NCBI RefSeq assembly: GCF_015024225.1
Contig: NZ_JACJGM010000001.1
Span: forward strand, 372,001-436,000
DNA: 64,000 bases
DNA from: Nocardioides lijunqiniae
GTDB lineage: Bacteria > Actinomycetota > Actinomycetes > Propionibacteriales > Nocardioidaceae
Reading direction: 5' to 3'
Below the pieces are notes generated by a model. That model was not told where the DNA came from and ran no database searches. It worked only from the letters and a program-made list of their open reading frames with translations. Of the stretch, positions 19,961-29,216 are shown piece by piece. The number at the start of each line of letters is the position of its first letter. Position 1 is the stretch's first letter. Made by a program: the position numbers and the translations under genes.

Positions 19961-20869
19961 TCACACGGGATCGACGCGCTCGGAGGTTGCACCGGCGCGC
20001 AGCCGGTCCAGGACCAGCCGCAGCGGGGGCCAGTCGTCGCGGCCGCGGCGGGTGAGCGCGTAGGCCCGCAGCACGACGCCCGGATCGGCCAGCGGCAGCA
20101 CGCGCACGCCGGGGCCGCAGGCCCGGTCGAGGGGCAGCAGACCGACGCCGAGGCCGGCGACGATGAGGTCCTCGACCAGGTCGAGGCTGTCGATCTCGTG
20201 GCGGATGCGCGGCGTGAACCCCGCCAGGGAGCCCAGCGTGCGCACCGCGTCCTCGTCGGCGGTGTTGCGGGAGTTGACGATCCACGAGTGCTCGGCGTGC
20301 GCGGCGAAGACCGCGGCGGCGTCGCCGCGCGGGGTCGGGGAGCCGGCCGGGACGCCCAGGCCCCAGGTGAGGTCCCACAGGTGCAGCGCGTCGAGGTCGT
20401 TGCGCAGGGCGGCCGGGGCGAGGTTGTAGTCGTAGGTAAGAGCCAGGTCCACGTCGTCGCTCGCGAGCAGGTCGAAGGCCTCCAGGGGCTCGTACTCGCG
20501 GACCAGCACCCGCACGCCCGGGTGCGTGGTGGCGAGGTCGTCTATGACCGGCAGCAGCGAGCGGCGTACGGCGGTCGCGAAGCCCGCGACCCGCAGCGTC
20601 CCGGCCGGCTCGGCGTCGGGGTCCAGGTCGAGGCGGGCCGCGTCGACCGCGGCCAGGATGGTGACGGCGTGGTCGGCCAGCCGGCGGCCCGCGGGGGTGA
20701 GCCGCACCCGGCGTCCGTCCGGCTCCACCAGAGGCGTGTGCACCTCCCGGGCCAGCGCCGCGATCTGCTGCGACACCGTGGACGTGGTGAGGCCGAGCTC
20801 GTCGGCGACCTCGCGCATGGACCCGAGGCGGGACAACTCGAGCAGCAGCCGGAGGCGGCGGACGTCCAT
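19961..20869 (-). CDS. LysR-family transcriptional regulator
   Basis: The 302-aa regulator has the N-terminal winged HTH ([42 protein letters not shown]) and a two-lobe effector domain ([32 protein letters not shown]). It is divergent from an EamA transporter gene 82 bp away, the usual arrangement of a LysR protein with its target. ATG 20869 lies 6 nt after minus-strand GACAAT, a plausible leaderless -10. Ligand unknown, presumably the substrate of the transporter. Confidence 0.93.
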   Translation of the reverse strand: MDVRRLRLLLELSRLGSMREVADELGLTTSTVSQQIAALAREVHTPLVEPDGRRVRLTPAGRRLADHAVTILAAVDAARLDLDPDAEPAGTLRVAGFATAVRRSLLPVIDDLATTHPGVRVLVREYEPLEAFDLLASDDVDLALTYDYNLAPAALRNDLDALHLWDLTWGLGVPAGSPTPRGDAAAVFAAHAEHSWIVNSRNTADEDAVRTLGSLAGFTPRIRHEIDSLDLVEDLIVAGLGVGLLPLDRACGPGVRVLPLADPGVVLRAYALTRRGRDDWPPLRLVLDRLRAGATSERVDPV

Positions 20870-20886
20870 CGCCGCATTGTCCGTGC

Positions 20887-20898
20887 ATCGTGAACGAT
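20887..20898. promoter_or_regulatory. Candidate LysR operator (ATCGT-GA-ACGAT)
   Basis: An inverted repeat with 5-bp arms and a 2-bp centre lies between the divergent LysR and EamA genes, flanked by a wider ATTG/CAAT pair at about 20876 and 20910. Position and symmetry fit a LysR site; the T-N11-A rule was not tested by alignment. Confidence 0.4.
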
Positions 20899-20951
20899 AT
20901 GTCCAGCAATCACACGTGGACGCGAACGGTCCGGGCTCCCACACTGAGGAC

Positions 20952-21821
20952 ATGCGTTCTCGTTCGGGTGCCTCGATGGCCGTCGTCTCCATGCTCTGCG
21001 TCCAGCTCGGGCTGGCCGTCTCGGTCGGCCTGATCGACGACCTCGGCCCCGAGGGTGCTGCGTGGCTGCGGCTCGCCTGGGCCGGCGTGATCATGCTCGC
21101 CGTGGTCCGCCCGCGACGCGCGGACTTCCCGGCGGGGTCGCTGCTGGCCTGCGTGCTGCTCGGCGTCGTGACCGCCGGGGTGACGATGCTGTTCATGGCG
21201 GCCGTCGACCGGCTGCCGCTCGGCACGGCCAGCGCGCTGGAGTTCCTGGGGCCTCTCGGGGTGGCGGTCGCGCGAGGCCACGGCGGCCGACGGATCTGGC
21301 CGGCGCTCGCGGCGGTCGGCGTGCTGCTGCTCACGCAGCCGTGGACCGGCGCGGCCGACCCGGTCGGGGTGGCCTACGCGCTCGGCGCGGCGGTCTGCTG
21401 GGCGGCGTACATCCTGCTGACGCAGCGTGTCGGCGACGAGGTCACCGGCCTCAAGGGCCTGGCGATCTCGATGCCGGTGGCGGGGCTGGTCGCCACGCTC
21501 GTCGCCGGGCCGTCGACGTTCGGCCGGCTCACGCCCGAGCTGCTGCTCATCGGGGTCGGTCTCGCGATCCTGCTGCCGGTGGTGCCGTTCGCGCTCGAGC
21601 TGCTGGCGCTGCGGCGGCTGACCACGTCGGCGTTCGGCACGCTGATGAGCCTGGAGCCGGCGTTCGCGCTGGTGATCGGCTTCCTGGCCCTGAGCCAGGC
21701 GCCGGGCTGGCTGGCCGTGGCCGGCGTCGGGTTCGTCGTCGTCGCGGGCGTCGGCGCCGAGCGCACCGGCGCCCGCGACCCCGAGGAGCTAGAGCCCCAC
21801 GGCGTTCTCCAGGTGACCTAG
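20952..21821 (+). CDS. EamA/DMT-family exporter
   Basis: The 289-aa protein has about ten hydrophobic helices in two repeats, as in the drug/metabolite transporter superfamily; the second repeat starts near [24 protein letters not shown], and the typical [26 protein letters not shown] is present near the end. Members such as RhtA export amino acids and related metabolites. It is divergent from a LysR gene and overlaps the end of the convergent acyltransferase gene by 33 bp. Confidence 0.9.
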   Translation: MRSRSGASMAVVSMLCVQLGLAVSVGLIDDLGPEGAAWLRLAWAGVIMLAVVRPRRADFPAGSLLACVLLGVVTAGVTMLFMAAVDRLPLGTASALEFLGPLGVAVARGHGGRRIWPALAAVGVLLLTQPWTGAADPVGVAYALGAAVCWAAYILLTQRVGDEVTGLKGLAISMPVAGLVATLVAGPSTFGRLTPELLLIGVGLAILLPVVPFALELLALRRLTTSAFGTLMSLEPAFALVIGFLALSQAPGWLAVAGVGFVVVAGVGAERTGARDPEELEPHGVLQVT

Positions 21822-23210
21822 CTCGTCGTCGAGGTGGGTCAGCAGCCGCTGCAGGTGGGGCACGGTGCGGCGGCAGCCGGTGAGCCCGAACGCCATGTTG
21901 CCGTCGTAGGACATGCAGGTGATGTTGAGCGCCATGCCGTTGATGGGGATCGAGAGCGGGTAGGTCCCGACCAGCTGCGCGCCGTTCCAGTAGTGGGTCG
22001 TGCGGGGGCCGGGCACGTTGCTGATGATGAGGTTGTACGGCGGACGCACGATGCCCTGCATCCGCAGGATCGGCGTCAGGATCGCCGGCGCCTGCCCGAT
22101 CGCGCTCATGGCCAGGATCTGCATCGGAGTCATCGACGACAGCGCCTCCTTGCCGTCCTTCATCGACCGGTGGATGGCGGCCAGGCGCCGAGCGGGGTCG
22201 GTCAGGTCGGTGGCGAGCTGCACCATCACCGCGCCGAGCGCGTTGCCGCCCTCGGCCGAGGCGACCTGCGACTGCTTGGCGTTGAGGCCGACCGGGACCA
22301 TCGAGACGAGCGTCTGGTCGGGCAGCGCGTCGAGCTCGAGCAGGTAGGCGCGCATGGCGCCGCTGCACATCGCGAGCACGACGTCGTTGACGGTGGTGCC
22401 GGTCGCCTTGCCGATGGCGCGCAGGCGCTCGACGGGCCAGTCCTGGGCGGCGAAGCGGCGCGAGCCGGTGATCTTCTGGTTGAGGATCGTGCGCGGGGCG
22501 TAGAGCGACAGGGCGGAGGTCTCGTTGCGCAGGCCCTTGCTGAGCGTCTTGACCAGCGCGCCGGGCATCCCGGCCGCCTCGGCGGTGATGCCGAGCGCCG
22601 TGCGCAGGGCCTGGACGGGCAGGTCGGAGAGCTCGGGCGCCGCCTCGCGACGCGGCTTGCGCCCTCCCGGCTGCGCCGCCCAGGGCGCCGGCATGCCGCG
22701 CTCGTCGGGGTCGGTCGACAGCACGCTCGCCAGGAGCCGCATCGCGGAGACGCCGTCGACCAGGGCGTGGTGGGTCTTGGTGTACATCGCGACCCGGCCG
22801 TCGCGCAGGCCCTCGATGACGTGGGCCTCCCACAGCGGGCGCTCGCGGGCGAGCCGGGTGCTGTGCAGGCGCCCGCACAGGTCGAGCAGCTCACGGATGC
22901 GGCCGGGCTTGGGCAGGGCGCTGTGCCGGACGTGGTGCTCGATGTCGAACTGCTCGTCGGGCTCCCAGACCCACTGCCCGGCGGTGCGCACCGAGCGGTA
23001 GGGCCGCTTGAGGAACAGCGGCGCGACCTCCTCGACGTCGCTCATCTGCTCGAACATCTCGCGGACGTAGCCGCGCCCCGCGCCCTCCGGCTTCTTGAAG
23101 AGCTGCAGCCCACCCACGTGCATCGGCATGTTCCTGTTCTCGGCGAACAGGAAGCCGGTCCCGGTGGGATCGATCGGAGTGACCACGGTGAGCCTTTCGT
23201 AGGAGCGCAT
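21789..23210 (-). CDS. Wax ester synthase/diacylglycerol acyltransferase (WS/DGAT)
   Basis: Bifunctional O-acyltransferase that makes triacylglycerol and wax esters from acyl-CoA, a storage route common in actinobacteria. The active-site HHxxxDG is intact ([17 protein letters not shown]), and C-terminal [21 protein letters not shown] and [22 protein letters not shown] are typical. ATG 23210 gives 473 aa ([17 protein letters not shown]); GTG 23186 with GAAAGG upstream is a realistic alternative start that would begin at the conserved VTPIDPTG. Membrane-associated by family knowledge. Confidence 0.93.
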   Translation of the reverse strand: MRSYERLTVVTPIDPTGTGFLFAENRNMPMHVGGLQLFKKPEGAGRGYVREMFEQMSDVEEVAPLFLKRPYRSVRTAGQWVWEPDEQFDIEHHVRHSALPKPGRIRELLDLCGRLHSTRLARERPLWEAHVIEGLRDGRVAMYTKTHHALVDGVSAMRLLASVLSTDPDERGMPAPWAAQPGGRKPRREAAPELSDLPVQALRTALGITAEAAGMPGALVKTLSKGLRNETSALSLYAPRTILNQKITGSRRFAAQDWPVERLRAIGKATGTTVNDVVLAMCSGAMRAYLLELDALPDQTLVSMVPVGLNAKQSQVASAEGGNALGAVMVQLATDLTDPARRLAAIHRSMKDGKEALSSMTPMQILAMSAIGQAPAILTPILRMQGIVRPPYNLIISNVPGPRTTHYWNGAQLVGTYPLSIPINGMALNITCMSYDGNMAFGLTGCRRTVPHLQRLLTHLDDELGHLENAVGL

Positions 23211-23440
23211 CCTTGCGGGCGGTGACCGCCGCCACAAGCACCGAGGGTTCTCCCTCCGCTCGTCCGCGTCGACGGCGGGGGCCCTGCGGGGCCCCTGCGT
23301 CGCAGTCGGGTGTCGGGCTGCTCGAGGACGCTGACGGTCACGCCGGCCCGCTGACGCCACCTTCCGCGCACAGGCGACTGCTCGGGACGCCGTCGTCCCC
23401 AGGGCGCTCCGCGGTGCGGGCAGACCATGGCCGCGGCTCC

Positions 23441-23446
23441 TAGCGT
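23441..23446 (+). promoter_or_regulatory. Leaderless -10 (TAGCGT)
   Basis: TAGCGT, 7 nt, ATG 23454 in a stretch with no Shine-Dalgarno. Confidence 0.55.
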
Positions 23447-23453
23447 CGCGGCC

Positions 23454-23786
23454 ATGAAGACCCTGACCGCCCTGCTCACCGGGCTCCTGCTGACCCTCGC
23501 CGTCGCCGGCCTGGCCCGCGCCGACGACCACCACCGCGTCCCCGAGCCGCCGCTCGGGGACGTCCCTCCCGTCATCGTGGAGGTGGAGGGCGACGCGGCC
23601 GACGGCTTCGGCATCCACTACGACGACGGCACGGCGCTGTTCCCGCCCACCGACTCGGAGGCCTACGCCGAGTGCGGCGAGTACGACCGTCGCGTCGCCC
23701 GCGTCCGCTGCCGCACGGAGGTGCGCGTCTGGTACCGCGACCTCGCCGACCTGCGGCGCGCACTGGAGCACGCGCATGGCGGGTGA
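23454..23786 (+). CDS. Small secreted protein of unknown function
   Basis: The 110-aa product has a clean signal peptide (KTLTALLTGLLLTLAVAGLARA, cleavage after ARA) and an acidic mature part with two or three cysteines (AECGEYDRRVARVRCRTEV). No family recognised. The 243 bases upstream, between it and the WS/DGAT gene, hold no convincing gene. The leaderless layout supports this ATG rather than the in-frame ATG at 23427. Confidence 0.65.
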   Translation: MKTLTALLTGLLLTLAVAGLARADDHHRVPEPPLGDVPPVIVEVEGDAADGFGIHYDDGTALFPPTDSEAYAECGEYDRRVARVRCRTEVRVWYRDLADLRRALEHAHGG

Positions 23787-23806
23787 GCGTCTGAGAGCAT
23801 GCCGTC

Positions 23807-24904
23807 ATGGAGGCCGGAGCGCTCGACCGCATGCGGGCACGCAGCCGCACGTCGCTGAGCGAGCGCCTGGTGCGGCTGCGGGTCAAGCGCTGGCACATCG
23901 TCCAGTGCGCGCTGGCGGCAGGGGCGGCCTGGTTCGTCGCCGCCGACCTGCTGGGCCACGCCACCCCGTTCTTCGCGCCCATCGCGGCGGTGGTCAGCCT
24001 CGGGACGTCCTACGGCCAGCGGCTGCGCCGCGTTGCCGAGGTGACCCTGGGCGTGGCCATCGGGGTCTTCATCGCCGACCTCCTGGTGATCCAGCTCGGC
24101 TCCGGCGCCTGGCAGCTGGTCCTGATCGTGGGGCTGGCCATGACCACCGCGTTCCTGCTCGACGGAGGGCAGCTGTTCGTGACCCAGGCGGCGGTGCAGT
24201 CGATCGTGGTCAGCACGCTGATCCCCGACCCCGGCGCCGCCCTCACCCGGTGGACCGACGCGCTGGTCGGGGGCGCGGTGGCGCTGGTGGCCGCGACGGT
24301 CGCGCCGGCAGCTCCGCTGCGACGCCCGCGGGAGCAGGCGGCGATGGTGATGGGCAAGGTCGCCGACCTGCTGCGCGCCGCGGCGGAGGTGATGGTCGAC
24401 GGCGAGGCCGAGCGAGGGCTGGCGCTGCTCGCCGACGCCCGCTCGACCGACCCGCTCATCCGGGAGCTCCAGTCGGCGGCCGACGAGGGGATGTCGGTCG
24501 TGGCGTCCTCGCCGTTCCGGGTGCGCCACCGCGACAACCTGCGCCGGATGAGCGACCTGGTCGACCCCTTGGACCGCACCCTGCGCTCCACCCGGGTGCT
24601 GGTGCGCCAGACCGCGGTCGCGGCCTACCGGGACCGGCCGGTGCCGGCCTCCTACGCCGAGCTGGCGCGAGAGCTCGCGGACGCGACCGAGCTGGTGGCC
24701 GCCGAGCTGGCGGCCGACCGCATGGCCGTCGCCGCGCGGCCCGCGGTGCTGGAGGTGGGCGAGGGCACCGGGCACGTCGAGCGCTCCGACGTCCTGGCCG
24801 CCGAGGTGATCCTGGCCCAGCTGCGCTCGATCGTCGTCGACCTGCTGCTGCTCACGGGCCTGGACGAGACGGAGTCCACCGACGCGCTGCCACCGCCGCG
24901 ATGA
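23807..24904 (+). CDS. FUSC/aromatic-acid-exporter-family membrane protein
   Basis: The 365-aa protein opens with a cytoplasmic basic segment and then a membrane block of about five to six helices (CALAAGAAWFVAADLL, FFAPIAAVVSLGTSYGQRLRRVAEVTLGVAIGVFIADLL, LIVGLAMTTAFLL, ALVGGAVALVAATVAPA), followed by a long helical cytoplasmic domain. The TPFFAPIAAVVSLG..GQRLRRV signature is that of FUSC-like proteins, some of which export aromatic acids. Its TGA overlaps ATG of dinB (ATGA), so the pair is co-transcribed though functionally unrelated. Confidence 0.85.
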   Translation: MEAGALDRMRARSRTSLSERLVRLRVKRWHIVQCALAAGAAWFVAADLLGHATPFFAPIAAVVSLGTSYGQRLRRVAEVTLGVAIGVFIADLLVIQLGSGAWQLVLIVGLAMTTAFLLDGGQLFVTQAAVQSIVVSTLIPDPGAALTRWTDALVGGAVALVAATVAPAAPLRRPREQAAMVMGKVADLLRAAAEVMVDGEAERGLALLADARSTDPLIRELQSAADEGMSVVASSPFRVRHRDNLRRMSDLVDPLDRTLRSTRVLVRQTAVAAYRDRPVPASYAELARELADATELVAAELAADRMAVAARPAVLEVGEGTGHVERSDVLAAEVILAQLRSIVVDLLLLTGLDETESTDALPPPR

Positions 24905-26034
24905 GCGACGCACCGCCGACGGCTCCCACCCGGTGGGTCCTGCACGTCGACCTCGACCAGTTCGTCGCGGCGGTCGAGGTGCTGCGCCGTCCGGAGCTGG
25001 CCGGCCTGCCGGTGGTCGTGGGTGGACGGGGCGACCCCACGGAGCGAGCGGTGGTCTCGACCGCGTCCTACGAGGCTCGCGAGCTCGGCGTCGGCTCCGG
25101 CATGCCGCTGCGGCTGGCGGTGCGCAAGGCGCCCGACGCGGTGTTCCTGCCGGTCGACGCGCCGGCCTACGACGCGGCGTCCGCGGTCGTGATGGAGGCG
25201 CTGCGCGCCCAGCGGTGGGACGGCGTGCCGGTCGACGTCGAGGTGCTCGGCTGGGACGAGGCGTTCGTGGCCCAGCGTTCGGGCGAGCGTCCGGGTGAGG
25301 GGGAGGGGGGTGGGTTCCCCCGAGAGCGTGACCGCCCTCGCGACCCGGTCGCGTTCGCCGAGCAGCTGCGAGCGGCGGTGCTGGAGGCGAGCGACCTCCA
25401 CTGCTCGGTCGGGATCGGCAACAACAAGCTGCAGGCCAAGATCGCGACGGACTTCGGCAAGCCTCGAGGGGTCTACACGATCACCGACGAATCCTGGTTC
25501 GAGGAGATGGGCGAGCGTCCCACCCGGGCGCTGTGGGGGATCGGTGCCAAGACGGCGAAGCGGCTCGCGGGGCTCGGCATCGACACCGTGCGGCAGCTCG
25601 CCGAGTCCGACGTGCGGGTGCTGGCGGCGGAGCTGGGGCCGACCATGGGGCCGTGGTACCACCGCCTCGGCCGTGGCGTCGACAGCAGTCCGGTGGACCC
25701 CCAGCCCTACGTGCCTCGCGCCCACGGCCGGGAGGAGACGTTCCAGGTCGACCTCGAGGAGTGGGCCGACGTCGAGGACGCCGCGCGCCGGCTGACCCGC
25801 CGGGTGGTGGCCGACATCGACGCCGAGGGCCGTCCGGCGGCGCGCGTGGGCATCAAGGTCCGGTTCAAGCCGTTCTTCACGGTCACCCGGAGCCTGACGC
25901 TGCCCACGCCCACCAACGACCCCGACGCGCTGGCCGCGGCCGCGGTCGAGCTCCTCGGCCGCGTCGACCAGGACCGGCCGGTGCGGCTGCTGGGCGTGCG
26001 GCTGGAGATGACCGAGCCGCCGGGCGGCTACTGA
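24901..26034 (+). CDS. dinB: Y-family DNA polymerase IV
   Basis: Translesion polymerase with the Y-family core: WVLHVDLDQFVAAVE (metal Asp residues), the steric/YEAR region STASYEARELGVGSGMPLRLA, the second carboxylate pair in VLGWDEAF (usually S-x-DE), and the GIGNNKLQAKIATDFGKP helix-hairpin-helix lead. The 377-aa protein carries a Gly/Glu/Arg-rich insertion of about 24 residues (bases 25276-25347) in the palm, right after the catalytic DE. The ATG overlaps the FUSC stop. No SOS box was recognised upstream. Confidence 0.93.
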   Translation: MSDAPPTAPTRWVLHVDLDQFVAAVEVLRRPELAGLPVVVGGRGDPTERAVVSTASYEARELGVGSGMPLRLAVRKAPDAVFLPVDAPAYDAASAVVMEALRAQRWDGVPVDVEVLGWDEAFVAQRSGERPGEGEGGGFPRERDRPRDPVAFAEQLRAAVLEASDLHCSVGIGNNKLQAKIATDFGKPRGVYTITDESWFEEMGERPTRALWGIGAKTAKRLAGLGIDTVRQLAESDVRVLAAELGPTMGPWYHRLGRGVDSSPVDPQPYVPRAHGREETFQVDLEEWADVEDAARRLTRRVVADIDAEGRPAARVGIKVRFKPFFTVTRSLTLPTPTNDPDALAAAAVELLGRVDQDRPVRLLGVRLEMTEPPGGY

Positions 26035-26053
26035 CCCGTGGCGCCCGAGGCGG

Positions 26054-27529
26054 CTAGCGCCCGGTGACCAGCCGGACGGCGCCCTCGCGGCGCGGGTCGG
26101 CCGCGGCGCTGAGCCGCCCGTCGGCCCCGACGACGGCGGCGCCGACGCCCCCGAAGTACATCGTGAGCTCGCCCTCCACCTTGAGCTCCTCCGTGGGCCG
26201 TCCGGCCCGGTGCAGGTGCACGCGCGGGTGGTCGACGGCGTCGCGCAGCGACAGGCCGCCGCTCACGTACGCCGCCAGCACCTGGGTGATCGCGGTCGTG
26301 ATGCGGTCGGCGCCGGGGGAGCCGATCGCCAGCGCCGAGCCGTCGTCGTGGCGGCCGACGGTGGGCGCCATGTTGGAGAGGAGTCGCGTGCCGGGCGCCA
26401 GCCCGTGCAGGCCGCGCGGGTTGAGCTCCTGCTCGCCGAGGCAGTTGTTGAGCCAGATGCCGGTCCCGGCGGCGATGAAGCCGGCGCCGTAGCCCGAGGA
26501 GACGGTCACCGAGCAGGCCAGGCCGTCGCTGTCGGCTGCCGAGACGTGCGCCGTGGAGCCGGACTCCAGGACCGCGAGGTGGTCGCGGTCGACCTGCGCG
26601 AGGAACGCAGCGGCGGCGCCGGCGACGTCGTCGGTGTGGTCGAGCACGTCGAGGCGGTGCCCGAGCACCGCGCGCTGCGCGCGCACCAGGTGCGCGACGT
26701 CCTCCGGTGTCCAGGGTCCGCGCGGACGGTCCTCGAGCAGCCGCAGCATCGCCGCGACGCAGACCCCTCCCACCGACGGCGGCGGGGTGGTGGCCAGGGT
26801 CCACGGCCCGATGCGGGTCGAGAGCGAGGGACGCACGACCGGCGCGTACGCCGCGAGGTCCTCGTGGCCCAGGATGCCGCCGCGCTCCAGCACGTCGTCG
26901 GCGATGCGCCGCGCGAGGTCGCCGGTGTGCAGGGCCGACGGCCCGACCCTCGCGATCTCCTCGAGCGAGTCCACCAGCTCGGGCAGCAGCACGAGCCCGG
27001 TCGTCACGTGCCCCTGCTCGTCGAGCAGCGCGCGCCGGCTGGCGTCGTCCCAGCCGAAGATGTCCAGGTGCACGTAGTCGAGGTAGTAGCGCGAGGCCCG
27101 GCTCAGCGCGAAGCCGCCGCGGGCGACGTCGACGGCGGGCGCCACCAGCTCGCGCCAGGGCAGCCGTCCGTCGCGGGCGTGCACCTCGCCGAACGCCGCG
27201 ACCGACCCGTGCGTCGCCACCGAGCCCGGGCCGATCGTGACGTCGACCCCGCCGCCGTAGTCGGTGGAGACGTCCCAGGTCCCGCCGCCGAGCTCGCGCC
27301 CGCCGCGCCCGGGCATGTCCATCCACCCGTCGACGGTGTACGGCGTGTCGTCCGGCGGCTGCACCGTGACGAAGCCGCCCGAGCTGAGGGAGACGATGCC
27401 GACCTCGTTGACCATGGTGACCAGCGCGGCCGCCAGGGCGGCGTCGACGGCGTTGCCGCCGGCCAGCGCGACCCGCTCGCCCGCGGCGGCGGCCGCCTCG
27501 TTGGGCGCCGCCAGCGCGACGTCGGGCAC
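26054..27529 (-). CDS. ggt: Gamma-glutamyltransferase-family (Ntn-hydrolase) protein
   Basis: The 491-aa protein shows the GGT layout: AGGNAVDAALAAALVTMVNEVGIVSLSSGGF near the N-terminus, the autoprocessing site with the nucleophile Thr in SGSTAHVSAADSDG, and the downstream SNMAPTV and GSPGADRI substrate-binding loops. No signal peptide, so it is cytoplasmic, unlike classic periplasmic GGT. It lies 2 bp downstream of a glutamate-cysteine-ligase-like gene, suggesting metabolism of a gamma-glutamyl or amide compound. The usual TTH is STAH here, with the nucleophilic Thr retained. Confidence 0.88.
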   Translation of the reverse strand: MPDVALAAPNEAAAAAGERVALAGGNAVDAALAAALVTMVNEVGIVSLSSGGFVTVQPPDDTPYTVDGWMDMPGRGGRELGGGTWDVSTDYGGGVDVTIGPGSVATHGSVAAFGEVHARDGRLPWRELVAPAVDVARGGFALSRASRYYLDYVHLDIFGWDDASRRALLDEQGHVTTGLVLLPELVDSLEEIARVGPSALHTGDLARRIADDVLERGGILGHEDLAAYAPVVRPSLSTRIGPWTLATTPPPSVGGVCVAAMLRLLEDRPRGPWTPEDVAHLVRAQRAVLGHRLDVLDHTDDVAGAAAAFLAQVDRDHLAVLESGSTAHVSAADSDGLACSVTVSSGYGAGFIAAGTGIWLNNCLGEQELNPRGLHGLAPGTRLLSNMAPTVGRHDDGSALAIGSPGADRITTAITQVLAAYVSGGLSLRDAVDHPRVHLHRAGRPTEELKVEGELTMYFGGVGAAVVGADGRLSAAADPRREGAVRLVTGR

Positions 27530-27531
27530 GC

Positions 27532-28659
27532 TCAGAGCCCGTCGCGCAGCTCGCGCACCACCGAGTCGACGACGGCGACCAGGTCGCCGCCGGTGCGCTC
27601 GGCGACGGCGCGCTGACGCTGGTACGACGCCCCGCGCCGCACGATGTCGAGCACCGAGCGGAGCTCGGCCTCACAGCCGAGCCGGTCGGCGACCGGCGAG
27701 AGCCGCTCGACGAGGTCGACGAGGTCGTCGGTCACCAGCCGCTCCTGCGACTGCGCGTCGAGGATCACGATGGCGTCGAGGCCGTAGCGCGCCGAGCGCC
27801 ACTTGTTCTCCTGCACGTGCCACGGCGGCATGGTCGGCAGGGTCTCGCCCCCGGCCAGGCGGGTGTCGAGGTCGACGACCAGGCAGTGCACCAGCGCCGT
27901 CAGGGCGGCCAGCTCCTCGAAGGTCGAGACGCCGTCGCAGACCCGGGTCTCCAGCGTGCCGAGGTGCGGCGCGGGCCGGACGTCCCAGCGCACCTCCGAG
28001 AGCACGTCGATCACCCCGGTGGTGAGCTGGTCCTGCACGAAGCGCTCGTACTCGGTCCAGGTCTCGAACTGGAACGGCAGGCCGGCGGTCGGCAGCTGCT
28101 GGAACATCAGCGCCCGGTTGGAGGCGTAGCCCGTGTCAACCCCGGCCCAGATCGGCGAGGACGCCGAGAGGGCCTGGAGGTGCGGGTAGTAGGTGAGCAG
28201 CGCCGAGAGCACCGGCATCACCCGGTCGCGCTCCGGGAGGCCGACGTGCACGTGGACGCCCCAGATGAGCATCTGCCGCCCCCACCACTGGGTGCGGTTG
28301 ATCAGCTCCTCGTAGCGGTGTCCCTCGGTCAGCTGCTGCGCGGTCCAGGACGCGAAGGGGTGGGTGCCGCCGCCGAACAGGTCGAGCCCCAGCTCGTCGG
28401 CGGCCGGGACCACCGCGCCCAGGGTGTCGCGCAGGCTGCCCATGGCCTCGTCCACGGTGTGGCAGACGGGCGTGACGACCTCGACGGTGTTGCGCAGCAG
28501 CTCCTGGTGCAGCCGCTCGGGGTCCGCCATCCGGTGCCGCGCCCGGGCGAAGAGGTGGGAGGCGTCGTTGCGCAGGTCGCGGGTCCTGCGGTCGACCAGC
28601 GCGAGCTCCCACTCGACGCCCAGCGTCGGCTCGGGTGACCCGTGGAAGTCGATGCGCAC
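27532..28659 (-). CDS. YbdK-type carboxylate-amine ligase (GCS2 family)
   Basis: The 375-aa protein belongs to the GCS2/YbdK family: TLGVEWELALVD (metal-binding Glu), NTVEVVTPVCHTVDEA, GGGTHPFASW, WGVHVHVGL and NKWRSARYGLDA. Enzymes of this family couple a carboxylate (often glutamate) with an amine using ATP; YbdK shows weak glutamate-cysteine ligase activity. Actinobacteria use mycothiol rather than glutathione, so the product is probably not glutathione. GTG 28659 is the best start; the ggt-like gene follows after 2 bp. Confidence 0.88.
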   Translation of the reverse strand: MRIDFHGSPEPTLGVEWELALVDRRTRDLRNDASHLFARARHRMADPERLHQELLRNTVEVVTPVCHTVDEAMGSLRDTLGAVVPAADELGLDLFGGGTHPFASWTAQQLTEGHRYEELINRTQWWGRQMLIWGVHVHVGLPERDRVMPVLSALLTYYPHLQALSASSPIWAGVDTGYASNRALMFQQLPTAGLPFQFETWTEYERFVQDQLTTGVIDVLSEVRWDVRPAPHLGTLETRVCDGVSTFEELAALTALVHCLVVDLDTRLAGGETLPTMPPWHVQENKWRSARYGLDAIVILDAQSQERLVTDDLVDLVERLSPVADRLGCEAELRSVLDIVRRGASYQRQRAVAERTGGDLVAVVDSVVRELRDGL

Positions 28660-28685
28660 GCGACAAGCGAAGCACACGCCGCAGG

Positions 28686-29216
28686 TCAGCGGCGCGCCAG
28701 GCGCTCCAGCCACGCCTCGGCGCTGCCGTCGAACGGCGCCAGCCGGCGGTCGACCGCGGCGTGGATCCGTGCGGCGGTGGCGACGGCGAGCTCGACGACG
28801 TCCTCGGGGTAGCCCAGCTCCACCCGGTGCTGCTCGAACTCGTCCTCGTCGTCGACCCACACGCGCCCGTCGTTCCCGCGGATCACGTCGAGGTCCAGGT
28901 CGACCGCTCGCACGACGTGGTCGTCCCAGGACGGCGGCGTCGTCATGTCCACATAGGTGTGGACCGGGCCGCGGTCGGCGTGGAACGTCGCCAGCCAGCC
29001 ACGCTGGTCGTCGGGGCCGGGCGCCGGCACCAGTCCCACCTGGTCGACCGGCGAGACCACGGACAAACCGGGGCGCGCCATCGGCGTGCCGCCCGGGAAG
29101 CCGAGCCAGTCGCCGTGCTCGTCGCTGCCGAGCACCACTGCGTCGAACTCCCAGTGCGGGCGGTCGCCCCACTTGGTCATCACGACCCGCACGGCGTCGC
29201 CCGGCCGGACGGTCAC
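28686..29216 (-). CDS. DUF402-domain protein
   Basis: GTG 29216 overlaps the stop of the SDR gene (GTGA), so it is the last gene of the three-gene unit. The 176-aa product has the DUF402 beta-barrel pattern: TKWGDRPHWEFDAVVLGSDEHGDWLGF, then VHTYVDMTTPPSW, then RAVDLDLDVIRGNDGRVWVDDEDEFEQH. DUF402 proteins include nucleoside di/triphosphate phosphatases and RNA-binding proteins; a link to the upstream oxidation genes is not obvious. Confidence 0.8.
   Translation of the reverse strand: MTVRPGDAVRVVMTKWGDRPHWEFDAVVLGSDEHGDWLGFPGGTPMARPGLSVVSPVDQVGLVPAPGPDDQRGWLATFHADRGPVHTYVDMTTPPSWDDHVVRAVDLDLDVIRGNDGRVWVDDEDEFEQHRVELGYPEDVVELAVATAARIHAAVDRRLAPFDGSAEAWLERLARR

Noticed and set aside
23213-23443. 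Small ORFs between the WS/DGAT gene and the secreted protein
   Set aside because: Pro/Ser/Arg-rich, no start signal, codon pattern of a shadow.
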